This document shows, in pieces, positions 47,144 through 58,340 of a DNA stretch of 64,000 bases. Position 1 is the first letter of the stretch. Each line of letters opens with the position of its first letter. Below the pieces are notes generated by a model, which was not told the origin of the DNA, did no database searches, and was given only the letters and a program-made list of their open reading frames with translations. The stretch is from Poseidonibacter parvus (lineage in GTDB: Bacteria; Campylobacterota; Campylobacteria; Campylobacterales; Arcobacteraceae), in the NCBI RefSeq assembly GCF_001956695.1, contig NZ_CP019070.1, positions 1,922,001-1,986,000 of the forward strand, written 5' to 3'. The position numbers and the translations under genes were made by a program.

Positions 47144-48185
47144 AAAAAACGTAGTCCTTCCATTCTATATTTTCATCAATTTCATTATTATTTATTAAAT
47201 TAAGCATATAATTTGTAACTCTTTTAGAATTAGATATTTCGTAAGCTTTTAATTGACCATCAGAAGCTATATTATTATAACTTTCGTCATTTAAAATTTT
47301 AAGTAACTTTTCAAAACATTCTTTAGAACTTTCAAAATAAACTACATGTTCATTGTCTTTATACAATTTATCTAAGTCAATAATTTTAGGAGAAAAGGTA
47401 CAAGTTTTTGATCCAATAAAATGATTCATTCTATCCGATGTACCTAATATTTTATTATGGTTGTAAGTATCTATTAGATCTTCTCTATTAAAATTGATAG
47501 CAATTCTTGCTTTAGATATTTCTTTATAGTAGTCATTTCCAAAAACATATGGATTCCCTAATGATCCATACATCTTTAAATTGATATTCTCTTTTTTACA
47601 AAATTCATTTAATAATAATGCAAATTTATATCTATTGTCTTCTTTATGATCTCTAGCTATATATAAAACATCATATTCTTTTTTAATATCAATATTTACA
47701 TCAAAATTAGGATCTGTAATATTTGGGATATATGAGAATATAGTATTTTTATACTTTTTTGATAATTCTAATAATCCTGTTCCCGTAGTTTGTAAGAATA
47801 CATCTATATACTTAAACTTTGAAAAAAAATCATTATTTTCTTTATTTATAAAATCTACATACCATTGAATAATCTTAATATCTGGCAATAGCTTTTTAAT
47901 TTTTTCTAATGATTCTAAAGAAACTAATTCACATTTACCTAACAGCAAAATATTTGGTCTAATATTAATACAATGATCAACCAAATCTTTATTCATTTTT
48001 TCAATACTTCTTTTTTTTAAACCCAAAAACCTCTGGGCTTTTGCAATATCTCTGTAACTAAATTCATAAACCATATGACCATTTTGAATAAATCCATGAG
48101 ATATTTTTCTATCCATTGAATAATAAGCTTCACCATTTTTAAATGTACTAAAATTTGCACAATGTAATATTCTTAAATTATTCAT
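47124..48185 (-). CDS. CgeB-like glycosyltransferase
   Basis: This 353-aa protein resembles CgeB-type GT enzymes. C-terminal elements include KKEYDVLYIARDHKEDNRYKF, an ISKARIAINFNRE segment, and a core TSDRMNHFIGSKTCTFSPKI. It has no membrane segment. It overlaps fdtA by 20 bp and rfbB by 8 bp, so it is embedded in the dTDP-sugar operon. It may use the dTDP-amino sugar made there; that is inference. Donor and acceptor are unknown. Confidence 0.72.
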   Translation of the reverse strand: MNNLRILHCANFSTFKNGEAYYSMDRKISHGFIQNGHMVYEFSYRDIAKAQRFLGLKKRSIEKMNKDLVDHCINIRPNILLLGKCELVSLESLEKIKKLLPDIKIIQWYVDFINKENNDFFSKFKYIDVFLQTTGTGLLELSKKYKNTIFSYIPNITDPNFDVNIDIKKEYDVLYIARDHKEDNRYKFALLLNEFCKKENINLKMYGSLGNPYVFGNDYYKEISKARIAINFNREDLIDTYNHNKILGTSDRMNHFIGSKTCTFSPKIIDLDKLYKDNEHVVYFESSKECFEKLLKILNDESYNNIASDGQLKAYEISNSKRVTNYMLNLINNNEIDENIEWKDYVFYDGKKI

Positions 48186-49233
48186 AATTATTATCCAAAT
48201 ACTTCTTCAAATACCATTCAATAGTTTTAACAATCCCGGAATCAAAGTTCTCATCAGCTTTCCAACCAAGCTCATCTTCTAGTTTTGTTGCATCAATTGC
48301 ATATCTTCTATCATGTCCTGCTCTATCTTCTACAAATGTAATTAACTCTTTATAAGAAGATAAAGTTTTTGATGGAACTTTAGTATCTAAAATAGTACAA
48401 ATAGCATCTACTATTTGAAGATTTGTTCTTTCATTTCTTCCACCAATATTATAGGTATTTGCTGTTTTTCCTGTATGATAAACTATATCTATACCTTTAC
48501 AATGATCTAATACATACAACCAATCTCTAATATTCTTTCCATCTCCATAAATTGGAATGGCTTCATTATTAAGTGCTTTTCTAATAATTGTAGGTATTAG
48601 TTTTTCATCATGTTGTTTTGGTCCATAGTTATTTGAACAGTTTGTTATTACTGTATTCATTCCATATGTTTCATTATATGCTCTTATTATCATATCACTT
48701 GATGCTTTTGAAGCTGAGTATGGAGAGTTTGGTGCATATGGAGTAGTTTCAGTAAACAAATCTTTTGGATCATCTGTAAGCGTTCCATATACTTCATCTG
48801 TTGAGATATGGTGAAATCTACTTTTCTTGTAATCTGCTTTATAATTAAATGGTTTATCCATCCAGTATTTATATGCTACATCTATTAGAGTAAAAGTTCC
48901 ATTTACATTTGTATTTACAAACACACCAGGATTTTTAATAGAGTTATCTACATGTGATTCTGCTGCAAAGTGAATTACACCTTGAATATCATATTCAGTA
49001 AATATAAACTCTACTAAATCACGATTACAAATATCACCTTTTATAAATTTATATCTAGGATTTTCTTCACACTCTTTTAGATTTTCTAAGTTACCTGCGT
49101 ATGTTAGAAGGTCTAGGTTTATTAGATTATATTCAGGGTATTTATCTAGGAAGTATGGCACAAAGTTTGATCCTATAAAGCCTGCACATCCTGTTACTAG
49201 TATTGTTTGATTTGAATTAAAATTATTTGACAT
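48178..49233 (-). CDS. rfbB: dTDP-glucose 4,6-dehydratase
   Basis: This 351-aa cytosolic SDR converts dTDP-glucose to dTDP-4-keto-6-deoxyglucose. The NAD site is LVTGCAGFIGSNFVPYFL, FAAESHVDNSI is the family motif, and YSASKASSD is the catalytic YxxxK. It is adjacent to rfbA. RfbC and RfbD are absent, which argues for the 3-keto, 3-amino branch instead of rhamnose. Confidence 0.95.
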   Translation of the reverse strand: MSNNFNSNQTILVTGCAGFIGSNFVPYFLDKYPEYNLINLDLLTYAGNLENLKECEENPRYKFIKGDICNRDLVEFIFTEYDIQGVIHFAAESHVDNSIKNPGVFVNTNVNGTFTLIDVAYKYWMDKPFNYKADYKKSRFHHISTDEVYGTLTDDPKDLFTETTPYAPNSPYSASKASSDMIIRAYNETYGMNTVITNCSNNYGPKQHDEKLIPTIIRKALNNEAIPIYGDGKNIRDWLYVLDHCKGIDIVYHTGKTANTYNIGGRNERTNLQIVDAICTILDTKVPSKTLSSYKELITFVEDRAGHDRRYAIDATKLEDELGWKADENFDSGIVKTIEWYLKKYLDNNYE

Positions 49234-50102
49234 TATTTCTCTTTCACTAAATCAATAAGATATTGTCCATATCCATTTTTAGAAAGTGGTTTTGCCATTT
49301 CTAAAACTTTCTCTTTTGTAATCCATTTATTATTAAATGCAATTTCTTCTAGACAAGCAATTTTATAACCTTGTCTATGTTCAATTGTTTGTACAAATTG
49401 TCCAGCTTCAATTAAACTATCATGAGTTCCAGTATCAAGCCATGCGAACCCTCGACCTAAAAGCTCAACTTGTAGTTTATTTTGTTTTAAATACTCTTCA
49501 TTTATTGTTGTAATTTCTAATTCACCACGATGAGAGGGTTTTACATTTTTAGCAATTTCAACAACACTATTATCATAAAAGTATAGTCCTGTAACTGCAA
49601 AATTTGACTTGGGTTTTTTGGGTTTTTCTTCAATACTTATAGCTTTTCTATTTTCATCAAATTCAACTACTCCAAATCTTTCAGGATCTTTTACTTGATA
49701 TCCAAAAATTACTGCTCCATTTTTTATAGAGGCAGATTTTTTTAACATATCAGAAAAACCTTGTCCATAGAATATATTGTCTCCTAAGACTAAAGCAACA
49801 TTATGTTCTCCTATAAATTCTTCTCCCAAAATAAATGCTTGAGCTAATCCATCTGGCGATGGTTGAATTTTATATTCTAAACTAATTCCCCAATCACTAC
49901 CATCTCCTAAAAGTTCTTCAAATTTTGGTAAATCTTGAGGTGTGGAAATAATAAGTATTTCTTTTATTCCTGCTAGCATTAAAACTGAAAGAGGATAGTA
50001 AATCATTGGTTTATCATAAATTGGAAGTAATTGCTTGCTTATACTTCTAGTTATTGGATAAAGTCTTGTTCCACTTCCTCCAGCTAAAATAATACCTTTC
50101 AT
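49233..50102 (-). CDS. rfbA: glucose-1-phosphate thymidylyltransferase
   Basis: This 289-aa enzyme makes dTDP-glucose. Its signatures are [20 protein letters not shown] (about residues 4-23), [28 protein letters not shown] and [17 protein letters not shown]. It overlaps wecB by 4 bp and rfbB by one base, placing it in the same operon. Confidence 0.96.
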   Translation of the reverse strand: MKGIILAGGSGTRLYPITRSISKQLLPIYDKPMIYYPLSVLMLAGIKEILIISTPQDLPKFEELLGDGSDWGISLEYKIQPSPDGLAQAFILGEEFIGEHNVALVLGDNIFYGQGFSDMLKKSASIKNGAVIFGYQVKDPERFGVVEFDENRKAISIEEKPKKPKSNFAVTGLYFYDNSVVEIAKNVKPSHRGELEITTINEEYLKQNKLQVELLGRGFAWLDTGTHDSLIEAGQFVQTIEHRQGYKIACLEEIAFNNKWITKEKVLEMAKPLSKNGYGQYLIDLVKEK

Positions 50103-51235
50103 TTACATTCCTTTATAAATTCTACTATTCTCTCACAAGCCTTACCATCACCATATGGGTTATGTGCTTTACTCATTTTGTTGTATTCTGATTTATCATC
50201 TAAAAGTTTTTGAGCTTCTTCTATGATAGCTTTAGTATTTGTTCCTACAAGTTTTACTGTTCCTGCATCTACAGCTTCTGGTCTTTCAGTTGTATCTCTC
50301 ATTACAAGTACTGGTTTTCCTAAAGATGGAGCTTCTTCTTGTACTCCACCTGAATCAGTTATTATAAAATATGATTTATTCATCATGTATATAAACTGTT
50401 CATATTGAAGTGGATCTATTAGATATACATTTGATACATCTGATAGTATTTCTTTTACTGGTTTTTGTACATTTGGATTTAAGTGTACTGGATATACGAT
50501 ATCTATAGTTGGATTATTTACTGCAAGTGTTTTTAATGCTTCACAAATATTTATAAATCCTTGTCCATGATTTTCTCGTCTATGTCCAGTTACTAAGATA
50601 AGTTTTTTATCTTCATTTATTTTATATTGAGAATTTATTGATGTTTCTATTTTAGTTCGAAGTTCAGAATCATTTTCTATTTTATCTATTGCTAAAAATA
50701 GTGCATCTATTACTGTATTTCCAGTTACTATTATATTTTTAGGATCTTTATTCTCTTTTTTTAGATTATCAGCACTCGTACTTGTTGGAGCAAAATGATA
50801 GTTTGCTAATACACCTGTTATTTGTCTATTTGCTTCTTCAGGCCAAGGAGAGTAAATATCACCTGTTCTAAGACCTGCTTCTACATGTCCTACTTTTACT
50901 TTTTCATAGAAAGCTGCAAGTGAAGATGCACTTGTAGTTGTAGTATCACCATGAACTAAAACAACATCAGGTTTAAAGTCTCTTAAAATATCTTTTAGTC
51001 CTAATAGTACATTAGCTGTAATATCATATAAATCTTGACCGGGTTTCATAAGATCTAAATCATAATCAGGAGTAATATCAAACATATCAAGAACTTGATC
51101 TAGCATTTCTCTATGTTGAGCTGTTACACATACTCTTGATTCAACATTAGCATCTTTTTCAAATGCTTTTACTAATGGTGCCATTTTTATAGCTTCTGGT
51201 CTAGTTCCGAATACTAGTAGTACTTTTTTATTCAT
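50099..51235 (-). CDS. wecB: UDP-N-acetylglucosamine 2-epimerase (non-hydrolysing)
   Basis: This 378-aa cytosolic GT-B-like enzyme interconverts UDP-GlcNAc and UDP-ManNAc. [17 protein letters not shown] is the N-terminal signature, with the conserved RRENHG and [18 protein letters not shown] regions. It fits with the UDP-sugar dehydrogenase at 57065. Which amino sugar is finally incorporated (ManNAc, ManNAcA or a derivative) is not determined by this sequence. Confidence 0.94.
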   Translation of the reverse strand: MNKKVLLVFGTRPEAIKMAPLVKAFEKDANVESRVCVTAQHREMLDQVLDMFDITPDYDLDLMKPGQDLYDITANVLLGLKDILRDFKPDVVLVHGDTTTTSASSLAAFYEKVKVGHVEAGLRTGDIYSPWPEEANRQITGVLANYHFAPTSTSADNLKKENKDPKNIIVTGNTVIDALFLAIDKIENDSELRTKIETSINSQYKINEDKKLILVTGHRRENHGQGFINICEALKTLAVNNPTIDIVYPVHLNPNVQKPVKEILSDVSNVYLIDPLQYEQFIYMMNKSYFIITDSGGVQEEAPSLGKPVLVMRDTTERPEAVDAGTVKLVGTNTKAIIEEAQKLLDDKSEYNKMSKAHNPYGDGKACERIVEFIKECK

Positions 51236-52323
51236 ACTATACTCTTATATTGATCAAGTGTTTTTTTAGCTATTTCTATCCAATCAAAATATTTATCCAC
51301 CATCTCTTTTGACTTTTCTCCCATTAATACATGATCACTATCAAGTAATTTATCAATTTTTTGTGCTAAATCTTCTGGACTCTCACTTTCACACAAGTAT
51401 CCATTCTCTCCATCTTTAATAATTACAGGAATACCTCCAACATTTGTACCAATAAGAGGTAAGGAAGCAGCCATAGCTTCTAATCCACTAATACTTGTAG
51501 CTTCCATTAAAGATGGTAAAATTGATAAATCTGCAGCACTATAATAATCTATAATTTCATCGTGCCTTTTTGAACCTAATAAAATATATCTATTTTTAAA
51601 ATTCTCTTCTAAAATAGTTTTGATTTCATCATATTGTTCACCATCGCCAATAAAAAGAAGTTTTAAATCTTGATTTTTAAAATATTTTGTTGCAAGAGCT
51701 AAAAAATTAACCCCATTTTTCCAAACCATCCTTCTTGTAACAATTCCTAGTTTTTCATTATCTTTTATTCCAAGTTCATTTCTTATTTCACTTCGGACTT
51801 CAGTATTTCTAGTGAATTTATTAGAAATAACACCATTTGAAATAAATACTTTTTTTGCATTAAACTTAAAAGGAACATCTAAAAGTTCTTCACTAGGAGC
51901 TAAGAAAAGTTTTGGTTTATCAAATAATCTTTTTAATAATGGGATTCTATATCCACCTTTTTTTATTCTTTTTAAGTATCCTGATGTATGATTTGTGTAA
52001 ACCAATGGAATATCTTTAATATTAAAAAACTCCAAGGGTCTCATCCCATGAATATGAATAATATCAAACTTTTCTTTTTTAATTAAATCTTTTAAAAAGT
52101 AATTTATTTGAAGACCATAAGAAAATCCAACATATTTAAGTTTAAATCGATAAATATTAACATCATTAACAGTTTCAAAAGCTTTTTGATTATTATCAAC
52201 AAATTTTGTTGCAACACTAATTTTACATCCAATATTTTTCAATGCTTGAGATAATTCATATACATGTGCAGTAATGCCACCTATTGTAGGGGGATAATCT
52301 AGACTAACCATTAATATATTCAA
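51232..52323 (-). CDS. GT4-family glycosyltransferase
   Basis: This 363-aa GT-B enzyme has a typical N-terminus [21 protein letters not shown]-terminal [17 protein letters not shown] and the E-x7-E block [22 protein letters not shown]. It likely adds one sugar of the polysaccharide repeat. It overlaps wecB by 4 bp. The donor and acceptor are unknown. Confidence 0.85.
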   Translation of the reverse strand: MNILMVSLDYPPTIGGITAHVYELSQALKNIGCKISVATKFVDNNQKAFETVNDVNIYRFKLKYVGFSYGLQINYFLKDLIKKEKFDIIHIHGMRPLEFFNIKDIPLVYTNHTSGYLKRIKKGGYRIPLLKRLFDKPKLFLAPSEELLDVPFKFNAKKVFISNGVISNKFTRNTEVRSEIRNELGIKDNEKLGIVTRRMVWKNGVNFLALATKYFKNQDLKLLFIGDGEQYDEIKTILEENFKNRYILLGSKRHDEIIDYYSAADLSILPSLMEATSISGLEAMAASLPLIGTNVGGIPVIIKDGENGYLCESESPEDLAQKIDKLLDSDHVLMGEKSKEMVDKYFDWIEIAKKTLDQYKSIV

Positions 52324-52325
52324 TT

Positions 52326-53432
52326 TTATTCTCCCAAAACTCTTTTATAAACTTTTAAGTTCTTATCTAACATATTATTCAAAGAAAAATTACTAGAAAT
52401 ATAATTATATCCATCAAAACTTAAGCTTTTCGATTTTATGATTTTTTCTGATAATTCTTTTTCATCTCCAACTTCAAAAAAGAAGCCATTTTCATTTTCA
52501 ATTATTATATCTTTTACACCACCATGATTTGTAGCAATCACGGGAGTATTAAGTGCAATAGATTCAGCAACAGCACGTCCAAAACTCTCTGGTTTTTTTG
52601 AAGAGCTTATTACAACATCACTTAATGAATATATTTCTGCTATTTTATCTTGACTTCCTGTAAATATAATATTTTCTTCTAAATTATATTCTTTTATTAG
52701 TTTTTCTAATGAAGACAAATAATCTTGTTTATTACTTCTTACTCCACCTACTATTAGTGCTTTTATATTATAATTTTCTTTTTTTATAATAAATATGGCT
52801 TTTATGAATGTCTCATAATCTTTTAATTGAGTTATTCTTCCTACAGTTGTTACAATAAATTTATTTTCTAAAGAATATCTATCTCTAAAATTTTCTACAA
52901 ACTTATTATTTATATTTCCTATATTAAATAATTCTAAATCTATTCCTCTAGGGATTACTGTAATTATTTTACTATTTGTATTATATTTTTTTTGAATATA
53001 ATCTTTTATACTATTACTTACACAAATAACAGCATCTGCTTTTGTCATAATTTTACTATAAAAACTAACTGAATTAAAGCCATGTACAGTGCTAACAACT
53101 TTAATATTTAAACTTTTATTAGCAAAAAATACTAACCAGGCAGGAACTCTACTTCTTACATGTAAAATATCTGGATTTAATTCTTTTAATATTTTTTTTA
53201 ATTTAATGACTCTTGAAATTGAAGTGAATATATTTTTACTACATATATCAAGTGTTATGTGCGTACCACCATCTAAATCAATTTGATTTGATAGTTTTCC
53301 ACCATTACTAATAACAATAGATTTAATACCTAATTTTGAATATTCGCGATTAAGTTCAACAACACCACGTTCAACTCCACCCTCATTAAGTTCAGGAAGT
53401 AACTGTACTATTTTCAATTTTTTAAATACCAC
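52326..53432 (-). CDS. GT4-family glycosyltransferase
   Basis: This 368-aa GT-B enzyme has [21 protein letters not shown] near the N-terminus, [31 protein letters not shown] and [21 protein letters not shown] with the E-x7-E pattern. It is likely to act in the same glycan pathway as its neighbour. It overlaps fcl by 19 bp. Confidence 0.85.
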   Translation of the reverse strand: MVFKKLKIVQLLPELNEGGVERGVVELNREYSKLGIKSIVISNGGKLSNQIDLDGGTHITLDICSKNIFTSISRVIKLKKILKELNPDILHVRSRVPAWLVFFANKSLNIKVVSTVHGFNSVSFYSKIMTKADAVICVSNSIKDYIQKKYNTNSKIITVIPRGIDLELFNIGNINNKFVENFRDRYSLENKFIVTTVGRITQLKDYETFIKAIFIIKKENYNIKALIVGGVRSNKQDYLSSLEKLIKEYNLEENIIFTGSQDKIAEIYSLSDVVISSSKKPESFGRAVAESIALNTPVIATNHGGVKDIIIENENGFFFEVGDEKELSEKIIKSKSLSFDGYNYISSNFSLNNMLDKNLKVYKRVLGE

Positions 53433-54508
53433 TCATACATAGTCTTAACACCTTCGTGAAGTTCAACTTTGTGTTTCCAACCTAAACCATGTAGCTTAGA
53501 AGGATCAGTAAGTTTTACCATAGTTCCATCAGGCTTATCTGTATTAAAAGTAAATTCACCTTCATACCCAACAATTTCTTGTATTAAAAGTGCAAGTTCA
53601 GCAATAGATATATCTACTCCAGTTCCAATATTAATATGTGTATTGATTACTTCTTTTGCATCTTTCTCATAAGTACACTCCACTTTCGCTTTAGCGACGG
53701 GAGTATCGGCATTTAGTGCCAGATCAGAGAAATCTCTACTTTCTAATAAAAACACACAAGCATCAGCCATATCTTCAGAGTATAAAAACTCTCGTCTTGG
53801 TTTTCCTGATCCCCAGATTTCAACTGAAGTTTCATTTACTCCAAAGTTTGAAAGATATGTTTTTGCTTCTTCAATAGTATTTACATTTAAATCTTTTACA
53901 ACTTCATCATATTTCTTTTCATTTAAAAGTTTTGCGCAATGTATCTTTCTAATTAGTGCTGGAAGTACATGAGACTTTTCTAAATCAAAGTTATCATTTG
54001 GTCCATATAAATTTGTAGGCATTACAGAGATAAAGTTTGTACCATATTGTAAGTTATATGATTCACACATTTTTATACCAGCAATTTTTGCTATTGCATA
54101 TGGTTCATTTGTATATTCTAGTGGAGATGTTAATAAACAATCTTCAGGCATTGGTTGTGGTGCCATTTTAGGATAGATACAAGTAGATCCTAAAAACAGA
54201 AGTTTTTTAACTTCATATTTATAGGCATTATGTATTACATTATTTTGAATTTGAAGGTTTTCATATATAAAATCAGCTCTATATGTATTGTTTGCAACAA
54301 TACCACCAACTTTTGCAGCTGCTAGTATTACATATTCTGGTTTTTCTAGTTTAAAAAACTCTTCTACATCATTTTGATTTACTAAATCTAATTCTTTATG
54401 TGTTTTATATACTAGATTTGTATAACCTTTTGCTCTTAAGTTTTTTACAATTGCAGAACCAACTAAACCTCTATGGCCTGCAATATATATTTTAGAATTT
54501 AAATCCAT
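53414..54508 (-). CDS. fcl: GDP-L-fucose synthase
   Basis: This 364-aa bifunctional epimerase/reductase converts GDP-4-keto-6-deoxymannose to GDP-L-fucose. [19 protein letters not shown] is the NADP-binding site and [15 protein letters not shown] holds the YxxxK motif. It is longer than the usual ~320 aa because of an extra stretch near residues 190-230 ([17 protein letters not shown] region). It is 10 bp downstream of gmd. Confidence 0.93.
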   Translation of the reverse strand: MDLNSKIYIAGHRGLVGSAIVKNLRAKGYTNLVYKTHKELDLVNQNDVEEFFKLEKPEYVILAAAKVGGIVANNTYRADFIYENLQIQNNVIHNAYKYEVKKLLFLGSTCIYPKMAPQPMPEDCLLTSPLEYTNEPYAIAKIAGIKMCESYNLQYGTNFISVMPTNLYGPNDNFDLEKSHVLPALIRKIHCAKLLNEKKYDEVVKDLNVNTIEEAKTYLSNFGVNETSVEIWGSGKPRREFLYSEDMADACVFLLESRDFSDLALNADTPVAKAKVECTYEKDAKEVINTHINIGTGVDISIAELALLIQEIVGYEGEFTFNTDKPDGTMVKLTDPSKLHGLGWKHKVELHEGVKTMYEWYLKN

Positions 54509-54518
54509 CTAAAACTTC

Positions 54519-55649
54519 CTATTCAAAGTAAGATAATGTCTTATATCCACCATCTTGAAGGTAAACATCTTTTGTCATTAGTTTTAAATCTGATTTCATC
54601 ATATCATCTACTAATTCTTTTAATTGATATTCTCTATTCCATCCAAGTTTTGTTTCTGCTTTTGTAGGATCACCTAAAAGTAAATCAACTTCTGTAGGTC
54701 TAAAGTATTTAGGATCTACTGATACTACATTAGATCCAATTTCTACTTGATAATCAGGATTTGAACAAGATACAACATATGCTTTTTCATCAACACCTGT
54801 ACCTTTAAATTCTAATTCAATACCAGCGTATTTAAATGCCATAGTTACAAAGTCTCTAACAGTTGTAGTTTGTCCAGTAGCAATTACCCAATCTTCTGGC
54901 TCATCAGCTTGTAAGATCATCCACATCATTCGTACATAATCTTTTGCATGACCCCAGTCTCTTTTTGCATCTAAGTTACCTAAGTAAAGTCTATCTTGAA
55001 GTCCAAGTGCGATTTTTGAAGCTGCTCTTGTGATTTTTCTAGTTACGAAAGTTTCACCTCTAACTGGTGATTCATGGTTAAATAAAATACCATTACAAGC
55101 ATACATACCATATGCTTCTCTATAATTTACAGTAATCCAGTATGCGTACATTTTAGCAACTGCATAAGGAGATCTTGGATAAAAAGGAGTAGTTTCACTT
55201 TGTGGAGTTTCTTGTACTTTTCCATAAAGTTCAGAAGTAGATGCTTGGTATATTCTAGTTTTATTTGTAAGTCCAAGTAATTTAACAGCTTCAAGGATTC
55301 TTAGTGTTCCAGTTCCATCAGCATTAGCAACATATTCAGGAGTTTCAAATGACACAGCAACATGGCTCATTGCAGCTAAGTTGTAGATTTCATCAGGTTG
55401 AACTTCTTGGATAATTCTAGTTAAGTTCATAGAATCAGTCATATCACCAAAATGTAAAATAAGGTTTCTATTTTCTACATGAGGATCTTGGTAAAGGTGA
55501 TCTATTCTATCTGTATTAAATAGTGATGATCTTCTTTTTACTCCATGTACTTCATAACCTTTTTTTAGTAAGAATTCAGCAAGATATGATCCATCTTGTC
55601 CTGTGATTCCTGTGATTAGTGCTACTTTTTTTTCTGTGTTTTCTGCCAT
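54519..55649 (-). CDS. gmd: GDP-mannose 4,6-dehydratase
   Basis: This 376-aa SDR converts GDP-mannose to GDP-4-keto-6-deoxymannose. It has [20 protein letters not shown] (about residues 9-28), the [15 protein letters not shown] loop, the catalytic [10 protein letters not shown] and [14 protein letters not shown]. It follows manC and precedes fcl, which makes the GDP-fucose route complete after mannose-1-phosphate. Confidence 0.96.
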   Translation of the reverse strand: MAENTEKKVALITGITGQDGSYLAEFLLKKGYEVHGVKRRSSLFNTDRIDHLYQDPHVENRNLILHFGDMTDSMNLTRIIQEVQPDEIYNLAAMSHVAVSFETPEYVANADGTGTLRILEAVKLLGLTNKTRIYQASTSELYGKVQETPQSETTPFYPRSPYAVAKMYAYWITVNYREAYGMYACNGILFNHESPVRGETFVTRKITRAASKIALGLQDRLYLGNLDAKRDWGHAKDYVRMMWMILQADEPEDWVIATGQTTTVRDFVTMAFKYAGIELEFKGTGVDEKAYVVSCSNPDYQVEIGSNVVSVDPKYFRPTEVDLLLGDPTKAETKLGWNREYQLKELVDDMMKSDLKLMTKDVYLQDGGYKTLSYFE

Positions 55650-55683
55650 TTTATTTCCTTTGTTTAAATTTAATTACTTTTTA

Positions 55684-57063
55684 CTACTTTCTAGAAAAAT
55701 CATCATCTATTCTAACAATATCATCTTCACCAGTATACTCACCAACTTGTGCTTCTATTAAAATCACAGGTATTTTTCCTTCATTCTCTAATCTATGAAG
55801 TTCTCCCATTTTTATATATGTTGATTCATTTGGTCTTACATATTTCTTTGTATCTCCAACAGTAACAGTTGCAGTTCCTGATACTACTATCCAGTGTTCA
55901 TTTCTATGGTAGTGTTTTTGTAAAGATAGTCTTTTACCTGGTTTTACTTCTATTCTTTTTACTTTATAACCTTCTTGTTCTGTTAATACTGTATATGTTC
56001 CCCAAGGTCTATGTCCTGTAAGATGAATATTATGAAGTTCTGTAGTTTCTCGCACTTGTGCTACTACTTGTTTTACTTTTTGAGAACTTCCTTTTTTAGA
56101 TATTAAAAGTGCATCTCCAGTATCTACTATAATAGTATCTTCTATATCTACTGTTGCTATTTTTCTTTCATTCCCATATACAAGATTGTTTTTAGAATCT
56201 ATTGAAATATGATTTGGATTTAAAGTATTATTATTTTCATCTTTTGGTAGTTCTTCATATAGAGCATCAAAGCTTCCTACATCAGACCATGCAATATCAC
56301 TTGGTATTACTTTTACTTTCTTTGATTTTTCCATTACAGCATAATCTATACTATCTTCTGGAATATTACTCATATCATCATGAGTGATTCTTACAATTCC
56401 TTCTTTATTTGCATTATTGAAAGCTAGTTTAGAAGTTTCATAAATTTCTGGAGAATAAGTTTTTAGTTCATCTAAGAATACTCCAGCTTTAAAGCAGAAC
56501 ATTCCAGAGTTCCAGTAATAATTACCAGCTTTTACATATTCTTCAGCAGTTTGCTTATTTGGTTTTTCATGAAAGGCTTTAACTGCTAGTCCTTCGGCTT
56601 CAATATAACCAAAGCCAGTTTCAGCAAATTGTGGAGTAATACCAAAAGTTACAAGATTATCTTCACTTGCTAATTCTTTAGCTTTTTCTAATACTTTTGC
56701 ATACTCTGTTTCATCTTTTATTAGATGATCACTAGGAGTTACTAATACTATTTCATCATAAGGTAAATCTAAACATGCTAGTGCAATTGCAGGTGCTGTA
56801 TTTCTTCCAACTGGTTCTAGAAGATACTTATTATTTACTTTTTCTAACTCTTCAAGTTGATCTAATGCTAAAAAGTATTGTTCAGCATTTGAAACTATAT
56901 ATTGAGAATTACAATTTTTAGAGTTTCTTTCAACTGTTAGTTGGAATAATGACTGTTTTTTTTCTTCACAACTAAAAAGCTTTACAAACTGTTTTGGCAT
57001 AAGTGTTCTACTTATTGGCCATAGTCTTGTCCCTGATCCACCGCATAGTATTATATTTGTCAT
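55684..57063 (-). CDS. manC: mannose-1-phosphate guanylyltransferase / mannose-6-phosphate isomerase
   Basis: This 459-aa two-domain enzyme has an N-terminal nucleotidyltransferase (about residues 1-330) with LCGGSGTRLWPISRTLMPKQ and a C-terminal cupin-type isomerase (about 350-459) with RPWGTYTVLTEQEGYKVKRI and PGKRLSLQKHYHRNEHW. It supplies GDP-mannose for fucose synthesis. No phosphomannomutase lies in the window, so ManB must be elsewhere, or Pgm may substitute. Confidence 0.95.
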   Translation of the reverse strand: MTNIILCGGSGTRLWPISRTLMPKQFVKLFSCEEKKQSLFQLTVERNSKNCNSQYIVSNAEQYFLALDQLEELEKVNNKYLLEPVGRNTAPAIALACLDLPYDEIVLVTPSDHLIKDETEYAKVLEKAKELASEDNLVTFGITPQFAETGFGYIEAEGLAVKAFHEKPNKQTAEEYVKAGNYYWNSGMFCFKAGVFLDELKTYSPEIYETSKLAFNNANKEGIVRITHDDMSNIPEDSIDYAVMEKSKKVKVIPSDIAWSDVGSFDALYEELPKDENNNTLNPNHISIDSKNNLVYGNERKIATVDIEDTIIVDTGDALLISKKGSSQKVKQVVAQVRETTELHNIHLTGHRPWGTYTVLTEQEGYKVKRIEVKPGKRLSLQKHYHRNEHWIVVSGTATVTVGDTKKYVRPNESTYIKMGELHRLENEGKIPVILIEAQVGEYTGEDDIVRIDDDFSRK

Positions 57064-57064
57064 T

Positions 57065-58330
57065 TTATAATTTCCAAGTAGATTTTGGTATTACATTTTT
57101 AACATCAATTAAGACATTTTCGCCATTAATTAAAGATTCAAACTCTTCTTGAGTGTATTCTCTAAATTTATCATGTCCAACTGCTACAACAACTGCTTCG
57201 TATTTTTTATCAGACTTAATTGGATTTTCAACAAAATTATAATCATAATAATCTTTATCTTTTTCATCTATCCATGGTTCATATACATCAATATTTGCAC
57301 CATATTCTTTTAATTCTAAAATAATATCAACTACTTTTGTATTTCTAATATCAGGGCAGTTTTCTTTAAAAGTAAGTCCCATTATTAAGATATTTGAATC
57401 TTTGATAATCTTACCTTTTTTAATCATAATCTTTATAGTCTTTTCAGCTATATATTTACCCATACCATTATTGATTTGTCTTGCACCTAAAATAAGATTT
57501 GGTTTATATCCAAGCTCTTCTGCTTTAAAAGTAAGGTAATATGGATCTACACCAATACAATGTCCACCAACTAATCCTGGCTTTAATTTTATAAAGTTCC
57601 ATTTAGTTGCTGCTGCTTCTATTACATCATTTGTATCTATACCCATAGTATCAAATATTAAAGCTAATTCATTTACAAGGGCAATATTTACATCTCTTTG
57701 AGTATTTTCTATTACTTTTGCTGCTTCTGCTACCTTTATTGAGCTTGCTTTATGTGTTCCTGCTGTGATAATTGATTTATATAGTTCATCTACTTCATCA
57801 GCAATTTCAGGGTTTGATCCTGCTGTGATTTTTAGTATTTTTGTAACTGTATGTTCTTTATCACCTGGATTAATTCTCTCAGGAGAATATCCACAGAAAA
57901 AATCTTTATTAAAAGTCATACCTGATTCAGATTCTAGTTGTGGTACACATACTTCTTCTGTAACACCTGGATAAACAGTTGATTCATAAATTACAATATC
58001 ATCTTTTTTAAGTACTTTACCAATCATTTGTGATGATTTTACTAGAGGAGTTAAATCTGGTCTATTTGAAGAATCAATAGGAGTTGGAACTGTTACAATA
58101 TAAATATTTGCATCTTTTATATCATCTAGGTTAGAAGAATAAGTAATAGAATCTTTTACTTCTAGTAGTTGTTCTTTGTTTAATTCTAATGTTCTATCAA
58201 AGTCATTATTTAATTCATCTACTCTTGGTTTATTTATATCAAAACCTACAACAGTATATTTTTCTGCAAATGCTGCTGCTAGTGGCAAACCTACATATCC
58301 TAGGCCTATTATACATATTTTCTTTTTCAT
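57065..58330 (-). CDS. tviB: UDP-N-acetylhexosamine 6-dehydrogenase (TviB/WbpA-like)
   Basis: This 421-aa NAD-dependent enzyme oxidises C6 of a UDP-HexNAc to the uronate. N-terminal CIIGLGYVGLPLAAAFA is the NAD-binding site. GYSPERINPGDKEHT, AEAAKVIENTQRDVNIAL and LVGGHCIGVDPYYLT (catalytic Cys) resemble TviB of the Vi antigen along most of its length. The substrate could be UDP-GlcNAc or UDP-ManNAc, since wecB is nearby. It is first of the polysaccharide block in transcription order, followed directly by manC. Confidence 0.87.
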   Translation of the reverse strand: MKKKICIIGLGYVGLPLAAAFAEKYTVVGFDINKPRVDELNNDFDRTLELNKEQLLEVKDSITYSSNLDDIKDANIYIVTVPTPIDSSNRPDLTPLVKSSQMIGKVLKKDDIVIYESTVYPGVTEEVCVPQLESESGMTFNKDFFCGYSPERINPGDKEHTVTKILKITAGSNPEIADEVDELYKSIITAGTHKASSIKVAEAAKVIENTQRDVNIALVNELALIFDTMGIDTNDVIEAAATKWNFIKLKPGLVGGHCIGVDPYYLTFKAEELGYKPNLILGARQINNGMGKYIAEKTIKIMIKKGKIIKDSNILIMGLTFKENCPDIRNTKVVDIILELKEYGANIDVYEPWIDEKDKDYYDYNFVENPIKSDKKYEAVVVAVGHDKFREYTQEEFESLINGENVLIDVKNVIPKSTWKL

Positions 58331-58340
58331 TTAAAACCTT

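Noticed and set aside
39535-58330. Prophage or genomic island boundaries around the polysaccharide locus
   Set aside because: No integrase, direct repeats, tRNA insertion or transposase was seen at either edge, although base composition could not be measured precisely.
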